NCBI RefSeq assembly: GCF_900113735.1
Contig: NZ_FOQM01000002.1
Coordinates: 461,912-525,911, forward strand
Direction: 5' to 3'
Length of the DNA stretch: 64,000 nt
Origin: Bradyrhizobium sp. Gha
Lineage (GTDB): Bacteria; Pseudomonadota; Alphaproteobacteria; Rhizobiales; Xanthobacteraceae
Positions 36,917 through 48,249 of the stretch are shown piece by piece. How positions within the stretch are numbered: position 1 is the stretch's first letter; every line of letters begins with the position of its first letter. The translations under genes were made by a program, and so were the position numbers. The notes beneath the pieces were generated by a model, which was not told where the DNA came from, did not search any database, and was given only the letters and a program-made list of their open reading frames with translations.

Positions 36917-37852
36917 TCACGCCACGGCAGACCCCTGTCGTGACGCGATGACGACGCCGGCGAGCACCAGCGCGTAGCCGATCAGGTGAAACGGCTGGAG
37001 TTTCTCGCCGAGCAGCAGGATCGCCATCGCCGAGCCGAACACCGGCACCAGATGGAAGAACGGCGCGGCACGGTTCGGCCCGATCAGCGCGACGCCGCGG
37101 TTGAAGAAGAGATAGGCGAGGGTCGAGGGAAAGATCAGGATGTAGCCGAGCGTCATCAGGGTCTCGGTGTCGAAATGCAGCATCCGGCCGCTCCAGCCCT
37201 CCCAGACCGCCGTCGGCAGCAGCATGAAGGCGCCGCAGCAGGTGGTGAAGGACAGAAACGAGAGCTGGTGGACCTTCGGCCTGCGCGGGATGAAGGCGGA
37301 GTAGATTCCGAACGCCACCAGCGAGGAGGCGAACATGATGTCGCCCCTGTTGAACGAGATGCTCGCCAGCGCAGCGAGATCACCGCGCAGGATGATGATC
37401 AGCACGCCAATCAACGAGATCGCGATCCCTGCAAGCTGCCCGCCGGTCAACCGCACGCCGAACAGCACCAGCGACCACAGCGCCACGAACAGCGGACCTG
37501 CCGACTGGATCAGCAGCGCGTTCAACGCCTCGGTATATTGCAGGGCCCAGTAAGAGATCGCATTGTTGAAGGCGAAGCCGACCAGCGACAGGAACAGCAT
37601 CAGCGGCAGGCTGTTCCGCAATGCGGGCCAGTCGCGCTTCAGGTGCGGCCACGAGAACGGCAGCAGGATCAGGAACACGCCGAACCAGCGGATCGTGGTC
37701 ACCGTGAGCGGCGGCACATGCGCGCCGACATGGCGTGCGATCACGATGTTGCCGGCCCAGAACAGCGAGCTCAGGCTCAACAGCAAATAGGGCTGGTTGT
37801 TGAGCCAGCTGGCGGCATTTGATGCGGGGGGCGCGGGCGAGGCGATCGTCAT
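36917..37852 (-). CDS. EamA/DMT-family transporter
   Basis: A 311-residue inner-membrane protein with about ten helices in two EamA repeats. It shows QPYLLLSLSSLFWAGNIVIA at the start of repeat 1 and FPSTLAYLFFNRGVALIGPN in repeat 2. EamA proteins usually export small metabolites such as amino acids; the substrate is unknown. It is a tandem paralogue of the next gene (37973-38905), which matches along the whole length. Confidence 0.92.
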   Translation of the reverse strand: MTIASPAPPASNAASWLNNQPYLLLSLSSLFWAGNIVIARHVGAHVPPLTVTTIRWFGVFLILLPFSWPHLKRDWPALRNSLPLMLFLSLVGFAFNNAISYWALQYTEALNALLIQSAGPLFVALWSLVLFGVRLTGGQLAGIAISLIGVLIIILRGDLAALASISFNRGDIMFASSLVAFGIYSAFIPRRPKVHQLSFLSFTTCCGAFMLLPTAVWEGWSGRMLHFDTETLMTLGYILIFPSTLAYLFFNRGVALIGPNRAAPFFHLVPVFGSAMAILLLGEKLQPFHLIGYALVLAGVVIASRQGSAVA

Positions 37853-37972
37853 TGGCGTCGATTGCGAGCTTGCGCCGGTTCGCCGTCACGACACAAGTCA
37901 CAGCGCCGCAATGCTACGATGCAGCTGCGACCCGGGAGGTGCCATTGGCGGTCAATATATTGAACAGAGAAA

Positions 37973-38905
37973 CTAGGTCGCCTGCTTCCGTGACGCCACG
38001 AACACGCCCGACAGCACCAGCGCGAAGCCGATGAAGTGGAAGGCCTGCGGCCGCTCGCCCAGGAAGGCCATGGCCATGATCGAGCCGAACACCGGCACGA
38101 CGTGGAAGAACGGCGCGGCGCGGTTGGCGCCGATCAGCCGGACGCCACGGTTGAAGCAGAGATAAGCGAGCGTCGATGGAAACACCGCGACATAGAACAG
38201 GGTGAGCAGATTCGGCCCGTCCAGCTTCATGACGGGGCGCGCCGACAGCTCCCAGATCTCCAGCGGAATGAGGCACGCCGCGCCGGCGCCGAAGGTGAAA
38301 GCAAGGAACGACAGGCCGTGGATCGGCGGCCGCTTCAGGGTCAGCACCGAATAAAGCGCGAAGATGATCAGCGCGACCATGAAGATCAGGTCGCCCTTGT
38401 TGAAGGCGATGTTCGACAGCGTGGTGAGATCGCCATGCAGCAGGATGATCAGCACGCCGCACATGGAGAGAGCCACGCCGAAGGCCTGCGCCCCAGTCAG
38501 ACGGATGCCGAGGATGGCCAGCGACCACAGCGCCACGACGAGAGGCGCGGCCGACTGCAGCAGCAGGGTGTTGAGCGCCTGGGTATGTTCCAGCGCCCAA
38601 TATTGCAGTGTGTTGAAGGCGCCGATTCCGGTGATCGACAGCGCGATCATCAGGCCGAATTTGCTGCGGATCGCGGGCCAGTCCTGGGCGAGGTGCTTCC
38701 AGGCAAACGGCAGCACCAGCAGGAAGGCGAAGGTCCAGCGCAGGAAGGACAGCGTCACCGGCGGGATGTGTCCGGCGGCCATCCGTCCCACAACCGCATT
38801 GCCGGCCCAGCACAGCGCGGTGATGCTGAGCAGGAGATAAGGCTGGTTGGCAATCCAGTGCTCGCCGGATGTTTCGGCGCTCGTGGTCTGGCCGGTGGCG
38901 GACAT
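37973..38905 (-). CDS. EamA/DMT-family transporter, tandem paralogue
   Basis: A 310-residue transporter of the same plan as 36917-37852: QPYLLLSITALCWAGNAVVG in repeat 1 and FPSTLAYLCFNRGVRLIGAN in repeat 2. The shared blocks show a tandem gene duplication. The copies have clearly diverged, so the event is not recent. The two genes are 120 bp apart on the same strand and could be cotranscribed, this one first. Confidence 0.92.
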   Translation of the reverse strand: MSATGQTTSAETSGEHWIANQPYLLLSITALCWAGNAVVGRMAAGHIPPVTLSFLRWTFAFLLVLPFAWKHLAQDWPAIRSKFGLMIALSITGIGAFNTLQYWALEHTQALNTLLLQSAAPLVVALWSLAILGIRLTGAQAFGVALSMCGVLIILLHGDLTTLSNIAFNKGDLIFMVALIIFALYSVLTLKRPPIHGLSFLAFTFGAGAACLIPLEIWELSARPVMKLDGPNLLTLFYVAVFPSTLAYLCFNRGVRLIGANRAAPFFHVVPVFGSIMAMAFLGERPQAFHFIGFALVLSGVFVASRKQAT

Positions 38906-40634
<1,729 letters not shown>

Positions 40635-40671
40635 CGATCTCTTACCAGGACGCGGATATAGTTGAGTAGAA

Positions 40672-42261
40672 ATGGCTGATTACTATCCGCTGATCGCCCG
40701 CGCTATTGCCGCCCTGGACCCTAACGCTCCCGGCGAAAGCCGGCGCGCGCTTTATGAGCGTGCGCGCACGGCGCTGATCGCGCAGCTGCGCAGCGTGCAG
40801 CCGCCGCTGTCCGAATCGGAGATCACCCGCGAGCGGCTATCGCTGGAAGAGGCCGTTCGCAAGGTCGAATCCGAGGCCGCCCTGCGTGCCCGCGAGGCCT
40901 CGCGCCCGGCTGGCGGCGCCCGCACCGGGGGCAGCGGCGATGCATTCCGCCGTGCCAGCGCCCGTGCCGCCGAAAGTAACCCGTCGGCACCCCCACAGCC
41001 GTCCGCGCCGCCGCGGCCCCGAGGCGCGGCGCCGCCACGCAACGAACGTCCGCCGCTCGGCGACGACCAGGGCGAGGCCCCGCGTCCGCCGCGGCCGCCA
41101 CGTTTCGACGCGCCGCGCCAGCCGTCGCCGCCGGAACCGCCGGCCGGACGCGATCGCTCGCCTCCGCGCCGTCCACAAGACGGCGGACAGCCGCCTCCGG
41201 TGCCGCCGGCACCGGGCGTGCGCGGCTTCCGCGACATTACAGCCGACGTCAACGATCTCGGCGGAGCCGCCGCGCAGGCCAATCGCGCCGCGCGCCGCAC
41301 CTACGCCAACGTGCCCTCGCCCACGCCGGAATTCGACCGGCTGGAGCCGAGCCTGGAAAATCGCGCCGCCGAGCCCGACGCGCCCTATTCCTATGACGAG
41401 TCGATGGAGGAGGCCGAACGCTACACGCCGCAGCCGCCGTCGCCGCGTCCGCGCATCGCGCCCAATCGGGACGCCAAGAAGCGCGCCGGCAGAGGCTCCG
41501 TTTTCCCGTTCAAGAGCGCGATCGCCATCGGCGTCGTGCTGATCCTGGTCGGCGCCGGTATCCTTTGGGGCAAACAGCTGGTCCAGACCGCGACCAATAT
41601 GCTCAAGCCGTCCCCTACCCAGGTGGTGGAGGCGCCGAAGGATAGTTCGCAGCCGCAGAGCAAGCCCAAGATTCCGGATCGCGTCGGCCAGCCCTCGGCC
41701 AGCGACCAGCCTGCCGCGCCGGTGGCGCAGAAGGTCGTGCTCTATGACGAGGATCCGTCCGACCCGAAGGGCAAGCAATATGTCGGCTCGGTGGTGTGGC
41801 GGCTCGAACCGATCAAGGCGTCGGGCAACCAGAAGGCCGACGTCGCCGTGCGTGCCGACATCGAGATCCCCGAGCGCAAGTTCAAGATGACGATGTCGTT
41901 CCGCCGCAACACCGACTCGTCGCTGCCGGCGAGCCACACGGCCGAGCTGACCTTCATCCTGCCACCGGACTTTCCGGGCGGCAGCGTCTCCAACGTGCCG
42001 GGCATCCTGATGAAGTCGAATGAGCAGGCGCGCGGCACGCCGCTCGCAGGCCTCGCCGTCAAGGTCACCGACGGTTTCTTCCTCGTCGGTCTCTCCAACG
42101 TCGATGCCGACCGCGCCCGCAACGTCCAGCTCTTGAAGGAACGTTCCTGGTTCGATGTGCCGCTGGTCTACGCCAACCAGCGCCGTGCGATCATCGCCAT
42201 CGAGAAGGGCGCCCCCGGCGAGCGCGCCTTCAACGACGCCTTTGCGCAGTGGGGCGATTGA
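40672..42261 (+). CDS. Pro-rich single-pass membrane protein, unknown function
   Basis: A 529-residue protein in three parts. Residues 1-75 form a helical cytoplasmic domain (DYYPLIARAIAALDP, then ALYERARTALIAQLRS). Residues 80-275 are a Pro/Arg-rich disordered stretch. A membrane helix (about 282-300) leads to a periplasmic beta-rich domain of about 190 residues (VVLYDEDPSDPKGKQYVGSV to the end). The layout resembles an envelope protein with a long flexible cytoplasmic linker. I recognise no named family. It follows purA after 37 bp, and a nested palindromic repeat follows it. Confidence 0.85.
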   Translation: MADYYPLIARAIAALDPNAPGESRRALYERARTALIAQLRSVQPPLSESEITRERLSLEEAVRKVESEAALRAREASRPAGGARTGGSGDAFRRASARAAESNPSAPPQPSAPPRPRGAAPPRNERPPLGDDQGEAPRPPRPPRFDAPRQPSPPEPPAGRDRSPPRRPQDGGQPPPVPPAPGVRGFRDITADVNDLGGAAAQANRAARRTYANVPSPTPEFDRLEPSLENRAAEPDAPYSYDESMEEAERYTPQPPSPRPRIAPNRDAKKRAGRGSVFPFKSAIAIGVVLILVGAGILWGKQLVQTATNMLKPSPTQVVEAPKDSSQPQSKPKIPDRVGQPSASDQPAAPVAQKVVLYDEDPSDPKGKQYVGSVVWRLEPIKASGNQKADVAVRADIEIPERKFKMTMSFRRNTDSSLPASHTAELTFILPPDFPGGSVSNVPGILMKSNEQARGTPLAGLAVKVTDGFFLVGLSNVDADRARNVQLLKERSWFDVPLVYANQRRAIIAIEKGAPGERAFNDAFAQWGD

Positions 42262-42269
42262 GGCTTCTC

Positions 42270-42408
42270 ACCTCTCCCCAGCGGGGAGAGGTCGGGTTGG
42301 ACTTGGCGATGCGAAGCATCGTCCAGAGCAATCCGGGTGAGGGGCCGCAGCGCATAATGAAAGTGTAACCCCTCACGGATGAGCTCCGACCTCTCCCTAG
42401 GGACAGGT
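42270..42408. repeat. nested palindromic repeat cluster
   Basis: Three inverted repeats in 140 bp: CCTCTCCCC/GGGGAGAGG (42271-42291), an inner CGATGC-GAA-GCATCG stem (about 42308-42322), and a CCGGGTGAGGGG/CCCCTCACGG pair enclosing about 25 bp. It ends in a CCTCTCCC/GGGACAGG arm. This order is typical of a multicopy intergenic element in Bradyrhizobium. It fills the gap between two convergent genes. Confidence 0.75.
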
Positions 42409-42451
42409 GCTCCGTCCAAAGCGGCAGCTCTTGACTTGAAACTTGCCACCG

Positions 42452-42748
42452 CTACTCCGCGGCCGCTTCCCGCTTGCGGGCTGCGATAGCGGCTGCGTGC
42501 TCGCGGTCCATCACGGCGCGGCAGCCGGGGCTGAGCTGGGCCTTCTTATGCACCATGCAGGCGGTGATGCGCGAGATATTAGGGATTTCATAGGAGCATA
42601 GCCGCATCGCATCGCCCGAGCACATCTGCTGCGCTTCGGACGAGAAGGCGAGGCTGGGTGATGCCTGAAGGGTGAGGGCGGTGGCGGCCAAGGCCAACAG
42701 CGAAGCTGTGGTCTTAAGTGGCGAAGCGATGGTCTGGTTGCGTGTCAT
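42452..42748 (-). CDS. small secreted Cys-rich protein (paralogue of 43273-43518)
   Basis: A 98-residue protein with a Sec signal peptide (hydrophobic core ASLLALAATALTLQ, cleavage near SLA-F, residue 34). The mature part carries four Cys in the pattern C-x7-C, then C and C-x10-C: MCSGDAMRLCSYEI, then ITACMVHKKAQLSPGCRAVM. The same plan occurs in the protein at 43273-43518, and it resembles the Cys-rich repeat of PF00839 (Golgi apparatus protein 1 type). The C-terminus is a charged Ala-rich helix. Function unknown; disulfides would form in the periplasm. The ATG at 42748 is chosen to place the signal peptide first. Confidence 0.8.
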   Translation of the reverse strand: MTRNQTIASPLKTTASLLALAATALTLQASPSLAFSSEAQQMCSGDAMRLCSYEIPNISRITACMVHKKAQLSPGCRAVMDREHAAAIAARKREAAAE

Positions 42749-43005
42749 GAAGGATGCGTCCCCGAGTTCCGTGGATTGAACCACTTGGTTTTTGGGGCGC
42801 CGCACGCGGCTTGAAATGTCGCATGTCACAGCCTTCACGCGGCGGACTCCAGCCCCCGCATGTGGTCGCTCGATTTCTTGATGTTCGAATCGAAAAGTGC
42901 TGCGCCGCCCGAGCGAAGTATGCGCTAAAGTCGCGAAGCTTCAATGGGAGGCGCGAAGGAATTCGCAGATGTTGCGCGTCCGTCACGCAATATGCCGGCA
43001 CGCGC

Positions 43006-43239
43006 TCAGGTCGATCGATCGGACGATACGCTCGTCGGTTCTACGTCGCTCGCCGCGAGGGCGGCCGCGTGCTCCTCGACAGCCGTGATCCCCTTGGCGG
43101 TCAGCTCGAACAGGTCGCCATCCTTCGTCACGTAGCCGTCCGCGATCAGCTCGCCGACCTTACCGTTCCGATCGTCGGCGAAGGCGACGGATTGGCTGAT
43201 GTCCTTGAGGATCGAAAGCTGTTCCTCCCGCAACATCAC
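43006..43239 (-). CDS. small cytoplasmic protein, unknown (possible winged-helix fragment)
   Basis: A 77-residue soluble protein. The order EEQLSILKDISQSVAF, KVGELIADGYVTKDG, LFELTAKGITAVEEHAA matches a helix, a recognition-like helix and a wing, as in small winged-helix proteins in which YV..DG..ELTAKG forms the wing. This is an inference from pattern only. It lies between the two Cys-rich secreted protein genes on the same strand, with 33 bp to the next. Confidence 0.7.
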   Translation of the reverse strand: MMLREEQLSILKDISQSVAFADDRNGKVGELIADGYVTKDGDLFELTAKGITAVEEHAAALAASDVEPTSVSSDRST

Positions 43240-43272
43240 TTCGTTCTCCGTTCGCCCGGGATCGCCGGACCC

Positions 43273-43518
43273 TCACATGCCGTGGCTCTCGAACACCTTG
43301 CTGCACGATCGCGACAGCTTCGCACGATGGGCCTGCAGGCAGCCTTGCACTGCACCGTCATTGCCGAGATCCTTCCGGCACAGCCGCGAGGCATCACGCG
43401 AGCAGGCATTCTGTTCCTGCGGTGAGCCCATATGGCCCTGAGCGAGCACGGGCGTGTTCGACAGGGCACCGAGGGCCGAGAGCGTGATCGTCGCCAGCAA
43501 CATCAATTTACGAGGCAT
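43273..43518 (-). CDS. small secreted Cys-rich protein (paralogue of 42452-42748)
   Basis: An 81-residue protein with a Sec signal peptide (MLLATITLSALGALSNTPVLAQ). The mature 55 residues contain four Cys: ACSRDASRLCRKDL, then QGCLQAHRAKLSRSCSKVF. Shared features with 42452-42748 are the C-x2-DA-x-RLC box and the C-x(6-7)-A-x-LS-x2-C box. The relation to PF00839-type Cys-rich repeats is an inference. Function is unknown; a periplasmic disulfide-stabilised domain is likely. Confidence 0.82.
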   Translation of the reverse strand: MPRKLMLLATITLSALGALSNTPVLAQGHMGSPQEQNACSRDASRLCRKDLGNDGAVQGCLQAHRAKLSRSCSKVFESHGM

Positions 43519-43662
43519 CGACGGCTCCAGATCTGACTGGTGAATTTCAAGGTCCTGTCTGAACTCGTCGCCTTGCCACTTGTTCCTCCTTCGAGCCCCT
43601 GTAACCCGCTATCCAAGGTTCCCGGCGCGCTGCTATAAATGCGAGCGGATGAGGAGTCCTCG

Positions 43663-44088
43663 ATGAAACGCTATCTGGTGTTTGCGCTCGTTGGTCCGTT
43701 CGTGGGCGGTTTCCTGCTGCTGCTGACGACGACCTACCAGTCCGGCTACTGGACGCAGACCAGTCTCGAGGAGGTCGGCAAGCTGTTCGCCGTGTTCTTC
43801 AAGAGCCTGCAATACAGCTATCTGTTCGGCGTCCTGCCCTCGTTGATGATCGGCGCGGTCGACGACATCCTGATCCACGTCAGGCGGATCCGGCCGGCGC
43901 TGCGGATGCTGCTGGTCGGCCTGTTCGCTTTCGTCCTGGCTGCGTTCACCTACGGCTCGCGCGGGCCTGATTCCGGCGCGGTGCAGTTCATCCTGTACGG
44001 CCTGGTCGGTTTCGTGCCGTCGGTGCTGTCATCCTGGATCGTGCATCACTATGTCGAGGAACCGCAACCGGCCGCGGCGGCAAGCTGA
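43663..44088 (+). CDS. small membrane protein, unknown function
   Basis: A 141-residue protein with four predicted membrane helices: about residues 4-22, 45-65, 82-100 and 108-125. A conserved-looking cytoplasmic loop DDILIHVRRIRPALR lies between helices 2 and 3. The ATG at 43663 follows GAGGAG by 7 bp. I do not recognise the family with certainty. It is followed after 53 bp by the DUF4112 gene on the same strand. Confidence 0.8.
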   Translation: MKRYLVFALVGPFVGGFLLLLTTTYQSGYWTQTSLEEVGKLFAVFFKSLQYSYLFGVLPSLMIGAVDDILIHVRRIRPALRMLLVGLFAFVLAAFTYGSRGPDSGAVQFILYGLVGFVPSVLSSWIVHHYVEEPQPAAAAS

Positions 44089-44141
44089 GCGCGCCTTCCT
44101 GACGTGACGCAGCAACCTCTGTTGCGTCACTGCGTTCTCCA

Positions 44142-44738
44142 ATGGCCATGACCATGCCCGATGACGACATTCTCGCACCACGCAAGCCCCGCTCCGGGAC
44201 GCATTCGCGCGCCGACTTCTCGGGCCGCGAGACCCGCGGGCCGATCATCGACCAGGAGGGCCATGAGATCCGCCCCGAGACCCTGGAGCAGGGGTTTCGC
44301 GAATTTCGTTTCGAATTCGGGGAAGGATCTGGCCAAGGATTCGGCCAGGGATTTAGTCAAGGATTCGGCAACGGCAATCCGTTCGGCAATCTGACGCGCG
44401 AGCAGCGGATCGCGCGGTTCGAGGCGATCGCAAAGCTGCTCGACATCGCATTCGTCCTGCCCGGCACCAATATCCGCTACGGCATTGACGGGCTGATCGG
44501 CCTGATCCCCGTCGTCGGCGACGTCATCACCACCGCGATCTCGCTGTGGCTGGTGCGTGAGGCCCGCGCGCTTGGCGCGCCCTGGTACGTCACCGCGCGC
44601 ATGCTGGGCAATGTCGCAGTCGACGGCGTCGTCGGCATCGTGCCGTTCGCCGGCGACGCCTTCGACGTCCTGTTCCGTGCCAATATGCGCAACGTCCGCC
44701 TCCTGCGCCGCTGGCTCGACAAGCAGCCCCGGATGTAG
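44142..44738 (+). CDS. DUF4112 membrane protein
   Basis: A 198-residue protein. The C-terminal half is the DUF4112 domain (LLDIAFVLPGTNIRYGIDGL, then PVVGDVITTAISLWLVREA and VGIVPFAGDAFDVLFRANMR), with two or three hydrophobic segments. Before it, residues 62-85 form a Gly/Phe/Gln repeat (GQGFGQGFSQGFGNGNPFG) encoded by short tandem DNA repeats. The family function is not known. A short hairpin (44765-44787) follows the stop. Confidence 0.9.
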   Translation: MAMTMPDDDILAPRKPRSGTHSRADFSGRETRGPIIDQEGHEIRPETLEQGFREFRFEFGEGSGQGFGQGFSQGFGNGNPFGNLTREQRIARFEAIAKLLDIAFVLPGTNIRYGIDGLIGLIPVVGDVITTAISLWLVREARALGAPWYVTARMLGNVAVDGVVGIVPFAGDAFDVLFRANMRNVRLLRRWLDKQPRM

Positions 44739-44764
44739 CGCGCTTTGCTTGCTCTGCGTTCCCT

Positions 44765-44787
44765 CTCTCGTGGCCCGGACACGAGAG
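44765..44787 (+). other. hairpin after the DUF4112 gene
   Basis: CTCTCGTG/CACGAGAG, a perfect 8-bp stem with a 7-base loop, 27 bp after the stop codon. A weak TTCG tail follows, so termination is only possible, not clear. Confidence 0.5.
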
Positions 44788-44802
44788 TTCGAACTAAAAC
44801 GC

Positions 44803-44834
44803 AAAAAGCGCGATGACCTTTCAGCCATCGCGCT
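44803..44834 (-). terminator. rho-independent terminator
   Basis: On the minus strand AGCGCGATG pairs perfectly with CATCGCGCT around a 10-base loop and is followed by TTTTT. It serves the gene at 44864-45157. Confidence 0.88.
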
Positions 44835-44863
44835 GTCCGCGCACATCGGAACTTTTGGAAAGC

Positions 44864-45157
44864 TTACGCCGCGTCGGCGTCGGTCTCGGCCACCGGCTCC
44901 GGCTTGCGGTGGCGGGGCAGCGGGAATGCCTCGCTCTCATACAGCGAGCGGATGCCGTTCTGGTCGAAACGAGCTTCCTCGACCTGGAGATAGGCGCCAT
45001 TCAGCGAATCCGTCGGCAGCTGCTCCATCGCGAACTGCACGGCCTCGGCAGCAGTGCCGAACCGGCGATAGGTGAAGCCCGCGCGCTTCTTCTTGCGGAT
45101 GGCGGCGGGGAAGAGCTCGGCGGAAGTGTTGAAGTTGAACGGACGCAGTGGACGCAT
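44864..45157 (-). CDS. small conserved-looking soluble protein, unknown function
   Basis: A 97-residue protein from the ATG at 45157 ([10 protein letters not shown]). It contains a basic [20 protein letters not shown] segment, a helix [10 protein letters not shown] and a strand [20 protein letters not shown], followed by a charged tail. No signal peptide or membrane helix. Its clear terminator (44803-44834) supports it as an expressed, monocistronic gene. I do not recognise a named family. Confidence 0.75.
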   Translation of the reverse strand: MRPLRPFNFNTSAELFPAAIRKKKRAGFTYRRFGTAAEAVQFAMEQLPTDSLNGAYLQVEEARFDQNGIRSLYESEAFPLPRHRKPEPVAETDADAA

Positions 45158-45365
45158 GGTCAAAGACCTCGTGATCTTGTCTGGGGCTTTAAGCGCGTGG
45201 GGTTTTGGTGGGCGGAGCAATCAAGCGGGCCCGCCGCATGTCATTTTCGTCCACTAATATAGGCCGTTTTGACAAAAATGCGACCCCTGCGATGCGAGAT
45301 GATGAATCCGCGCATGGCAGCTCCGCAGACCAAAAAAGCATAGTGTTTACAGTGTCTTATATGGT

Positions 45366-45530
45366 TTATATCTTGCCAAGAAGCACCAGGACGAGCAGCA
45401 CCGCCAGAATGACGCCGCCGATCCCCATGCCGGAATGGCCCATGCCGTAGCCATATCCGCCGATCCGGCCGGACCAGCCGCCCAAGAGATAGATGATCAC
45501 CAGGATGATCAGGATGGTCCCGAGTGTCAC
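45366..45530 (-). CDS. DUF3309-type small membrane protein
   Basis: A 54-residue hydrophobic protein: one membrane helix (about residues 2-18), a Gly/Tyr-rich loop (GRIGGYGYGMGHSGMGIGG) and a second helix to the C-terminus (VILAVLLVLVLLGKI). This is the DUF3309 plan, usually a stress-induced small protein in Rhizobiales. The GTG at 45530 is chosen because AAGGAGG lies 6 bp upstream; the longer frame to 45617 is not supported. Confidence 0.82.
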   Translation of the reverse strand: MTLGTILIILVIIYLLGGWSGRIGGYGYGMGHSGMGIGGVILAVLLVLVLLGKI

Positions 45531-45621
45531 GGTGTCCTCCTTGGCGCCCTCCTTCACATCCTTCCTGGCGGCCGCCCGAAAGCGCTCATCGGCTGCACCG
45601 CCGGGCGAGAAAAGCACATCG

Positions 45622-45655
45622 CGCCGCCGGGTTCCATCGGGGAAACCCGGCGGCG
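45622..45655 (-). terminator. terminator-like hairpin after msrB
   Basis: CGCCGCCGGGTT/AACCCGGCGGCG, a perfect 12-bp stem with a 10-base loop, 9 bp beyond the msrB stop. A TTTT lies about 9 bases further on the minus strand. Confidence 0.65.
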
Positions 45656-45663
45656 TGCAACCT

Positions 45664-46083
45664 TTATTTCGGCTCGAGCTTCAGCGCCGCTGAATTGATG
45701 CAGTAGCGCAGGCCGGTCGGTCCCGGTCCATCGGGGAAGACATGGCCAAGATGACCGCTGCATTTGGAGCAAAGCACCTCGGTGCGGATCATGCCGTGCG
45801 TGGTATCCCGCTCCTCGTCGATATGGCTCTCGACGGCAGGCGCGGTGAAGCTTGGCCAGCCGCAGCCGGAATCGAACTTCGCGTCGGATTCGAACAGCAC
45901 ATTGCCGCAGCCGGCGCAGACATAGGTGCCGGCACGGTGGTCGTGCTCATACTCGCCGGAGAAGGGACGTTCGGTCGCCTTCTCGCGCAGCACCGCGTAC
46001 TGCATCGGCGACAATTCGCGCCGCCACTGCTCTTCGCTCTTGATGACCTTGGCGTCGGTGGTTTTCGTCTTGGTGTCGGGCAT
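45664..46083 (-). CDS. msrB: peptide-methionine (R)-S-oxide reductase
   Basis: Reduces the R-epimer of methionine sulfoxide in damaged proteins. The 139 residues contain the two zinc-binding CxxC pairs (VCAGCGN and CSKCSGH), the GCGWPSF strand and the catalytic Cys in [10 protein letters not shown]. There is no signal peptide, so it acts in the cytoplasm, in contrast to its neighbour MsrA. It lies 32 bp after msrA on the same strand, so the two are probably cotranscribed. The ATG at 46083 follows GGGAGACC. Confidence 0.96.
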   Translation of the reverse strand: MPDTKTKTTDAKVIKSEEQWRRELSPMQYAVLREKATERPFSGEYEHDHRAGTYVCAGCGNVLFESDAKFDSGCGWPSFTAPAVESHIDEERDTTHGMIRTEVLCSKCSGHLGHVFPDGPGPTGLRYCINSAALKLEPK

Positions 46084-46115
46084 GGGTCTCCCGTTTTGTC
46101 TGGTGATCTCTGGGA

Positions 46116-46817
<702 letters not shown>

Positions 46818-47043
46818 GGCGGATCCTCTTTCGGAAGGCCTGACAGTTTAGGGCGGTTGAGGGCGGGCGAACAGCCTGCCCGGCGTTTTCAGACACCTGG
46901 AGATACGGGCCGACCCGGCCAATGTTACGACACGAGTCCGTGAAAAAGCCGCCGGTCCGGCTTGGCGACACGGCGAGCTCCGGGGTCGATGCCCCCGGCC
47001 GTTGAGGATTTCATTTCGTGGCGGGACGAAGGGGATTGCCGCT

Positions 47044-48159
47044 CTAGACGACGATGCTCAACCTTTTCGCTGCCCGCGTGATCCCCGTGTACAGCCACCG
47101 CGCTCTCGAGTCCTGGAACGCAAAGCTCTCGTCGAACAGCACGACGTCGTCCCATTGCGAGCCCTGCGATTTGTGCACGGTGAGCACGTAGCCGTAGTCG
47201 AACTCGTCATAGGGCTTGCGCTGCTCCCAGGCGATCTGCTCGATGCCGCCCTCGAAACAGTCGGCGCGCACCGACACCTTCGTGACCTTGTGGCCAAAGT
47301 CTTCATCCGGCGACAGCCGCATGGAGAGGATGCGCGACTTCGAGCGCGAGGTGTTGCGCGACTTCACGCGCCACAGTCCGCCGTTGAACAGGCCTTTCTT
47401 GCGGTTGTTGCGCAGGCACACCAGCTTGTCGCCGGCAACGGGGAAGACATCCTCGATGTTCTGGCGCTGCCGCACCCGCATGTTGTAGGCCCGTCGCGTG
47501 TTGTTGCGGCCGACCAGCACCTGGTCGGCGCCCATGACGCGATCAGGATCGAGCTCTTTGCGCGATACGACCTCGCTCTCGCCGTAGCGGCCGATGTCGA
47601 GCTCGCGCCCCTCGCGCACGTCCATCGACATCCGTACGATCGGATCGTCCTGCGCCTGGCGATGCACCTCGGTCAGCATCGCATCGGGCTCGGTGTTGGT
47701 GAAGAAGCCGCCGCCCTGGATCGGCGGCAGCTGCGCGGGATCGCCCAGCACCAGCAGCGGACAATCGAACGACATCAGATCGCGGCCCAGCTCGGCATCG
47801 ACCATCGAACATTCGTCGATCACGATCAGCTTGGCCTTGGAAGCGGGCGCGTCGTCCCACAATTCGAAGCTCGGCTGCTCCTCGCCGGACTCGCGGGCGC
47901 GGTAGATCAGCGAGTGGATGGTGGAAGCCTCGTCGCAACCCTTGTTGCGCATGACCAGCGCCGCCTTGCCGGTGAAGGCGGCAAATTTCACCTCGCCGTC
48001 GACGCCTTCGGCGATGTGCCGCGCAAGCGTGGTCTTGCCGGTGCCGGCAAAGCCGAACAGGCGGAAAATCGGCGGCGTGCCGTTGCGGCCGGGCTTGGCC
48101 TTGAGCCAGTCGCCAACGGCCTTGAGCGCGGCATCCTGATGCGGAGAGAAGTTGGTCAT
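47044..48159 (-). CDS. SF1B DNA helicase, RecD/Dda-like
   Basis: A 371-residue superfamily 1 helicase without the N-terminal domains of RecD. Motif I is FGFAGTGKTTLA (near residue 35), motif II is VIDECSMVD, motif III is LVLGDPAQLPP, and the C-terminal UvrD_C_2 motifs are VLTVHKSQGSQWDDVV and YTGITRAAKRL. The size and order resemble phage T4 Dda, a 5'-3' helicase that displaces bound proteins. It stands alone downstream of the nap genes, 90 bp from napC. The ATG at 48159 is preferred over a longer start. Confidence 0.92.
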   Translation of the reverse strand: MTNFSPHQDAALKAVGDWLKAKPGRNGTPPIFRLFGFAGTGKTTLARHIAEGVDGEVKFAAFTGKAALVMRNKGCDEASTIHSLIYRARESGEEQPSFELWDDAPASKAKLIVIDECSMVDAELGRDLMSFDCPLLVLGDPAQLPPIQGGGFFTNTEPDAMLTEVHRQAQDDPIVRMSMDVREGRELDIGRYGESEVVSRKELDPDRVMGADQVLVGRNNTRRAYNMRVRQRQNIEDVFPVAGDKLVCLRNNRKKGLFNGGLWRVKSRNTSRSKSRILSMRLSPDEDFGHKVTKVSVRADCFEGGIEQIAWEQRKPYDEFDYGYVLTVHKSQGSQWDDVVLFDESFAFQDSRARWLYTGITRAAKRLSIVV

Positions 48160-48249
48160 GTCTGTCTTGAGGAAGGGCGAAACGATGCGATTCGCCAGTC
48201 TCCCAAAACTAACCATTCGCCCCGCCGGTTCAAGCGGCGCGGAACGATC

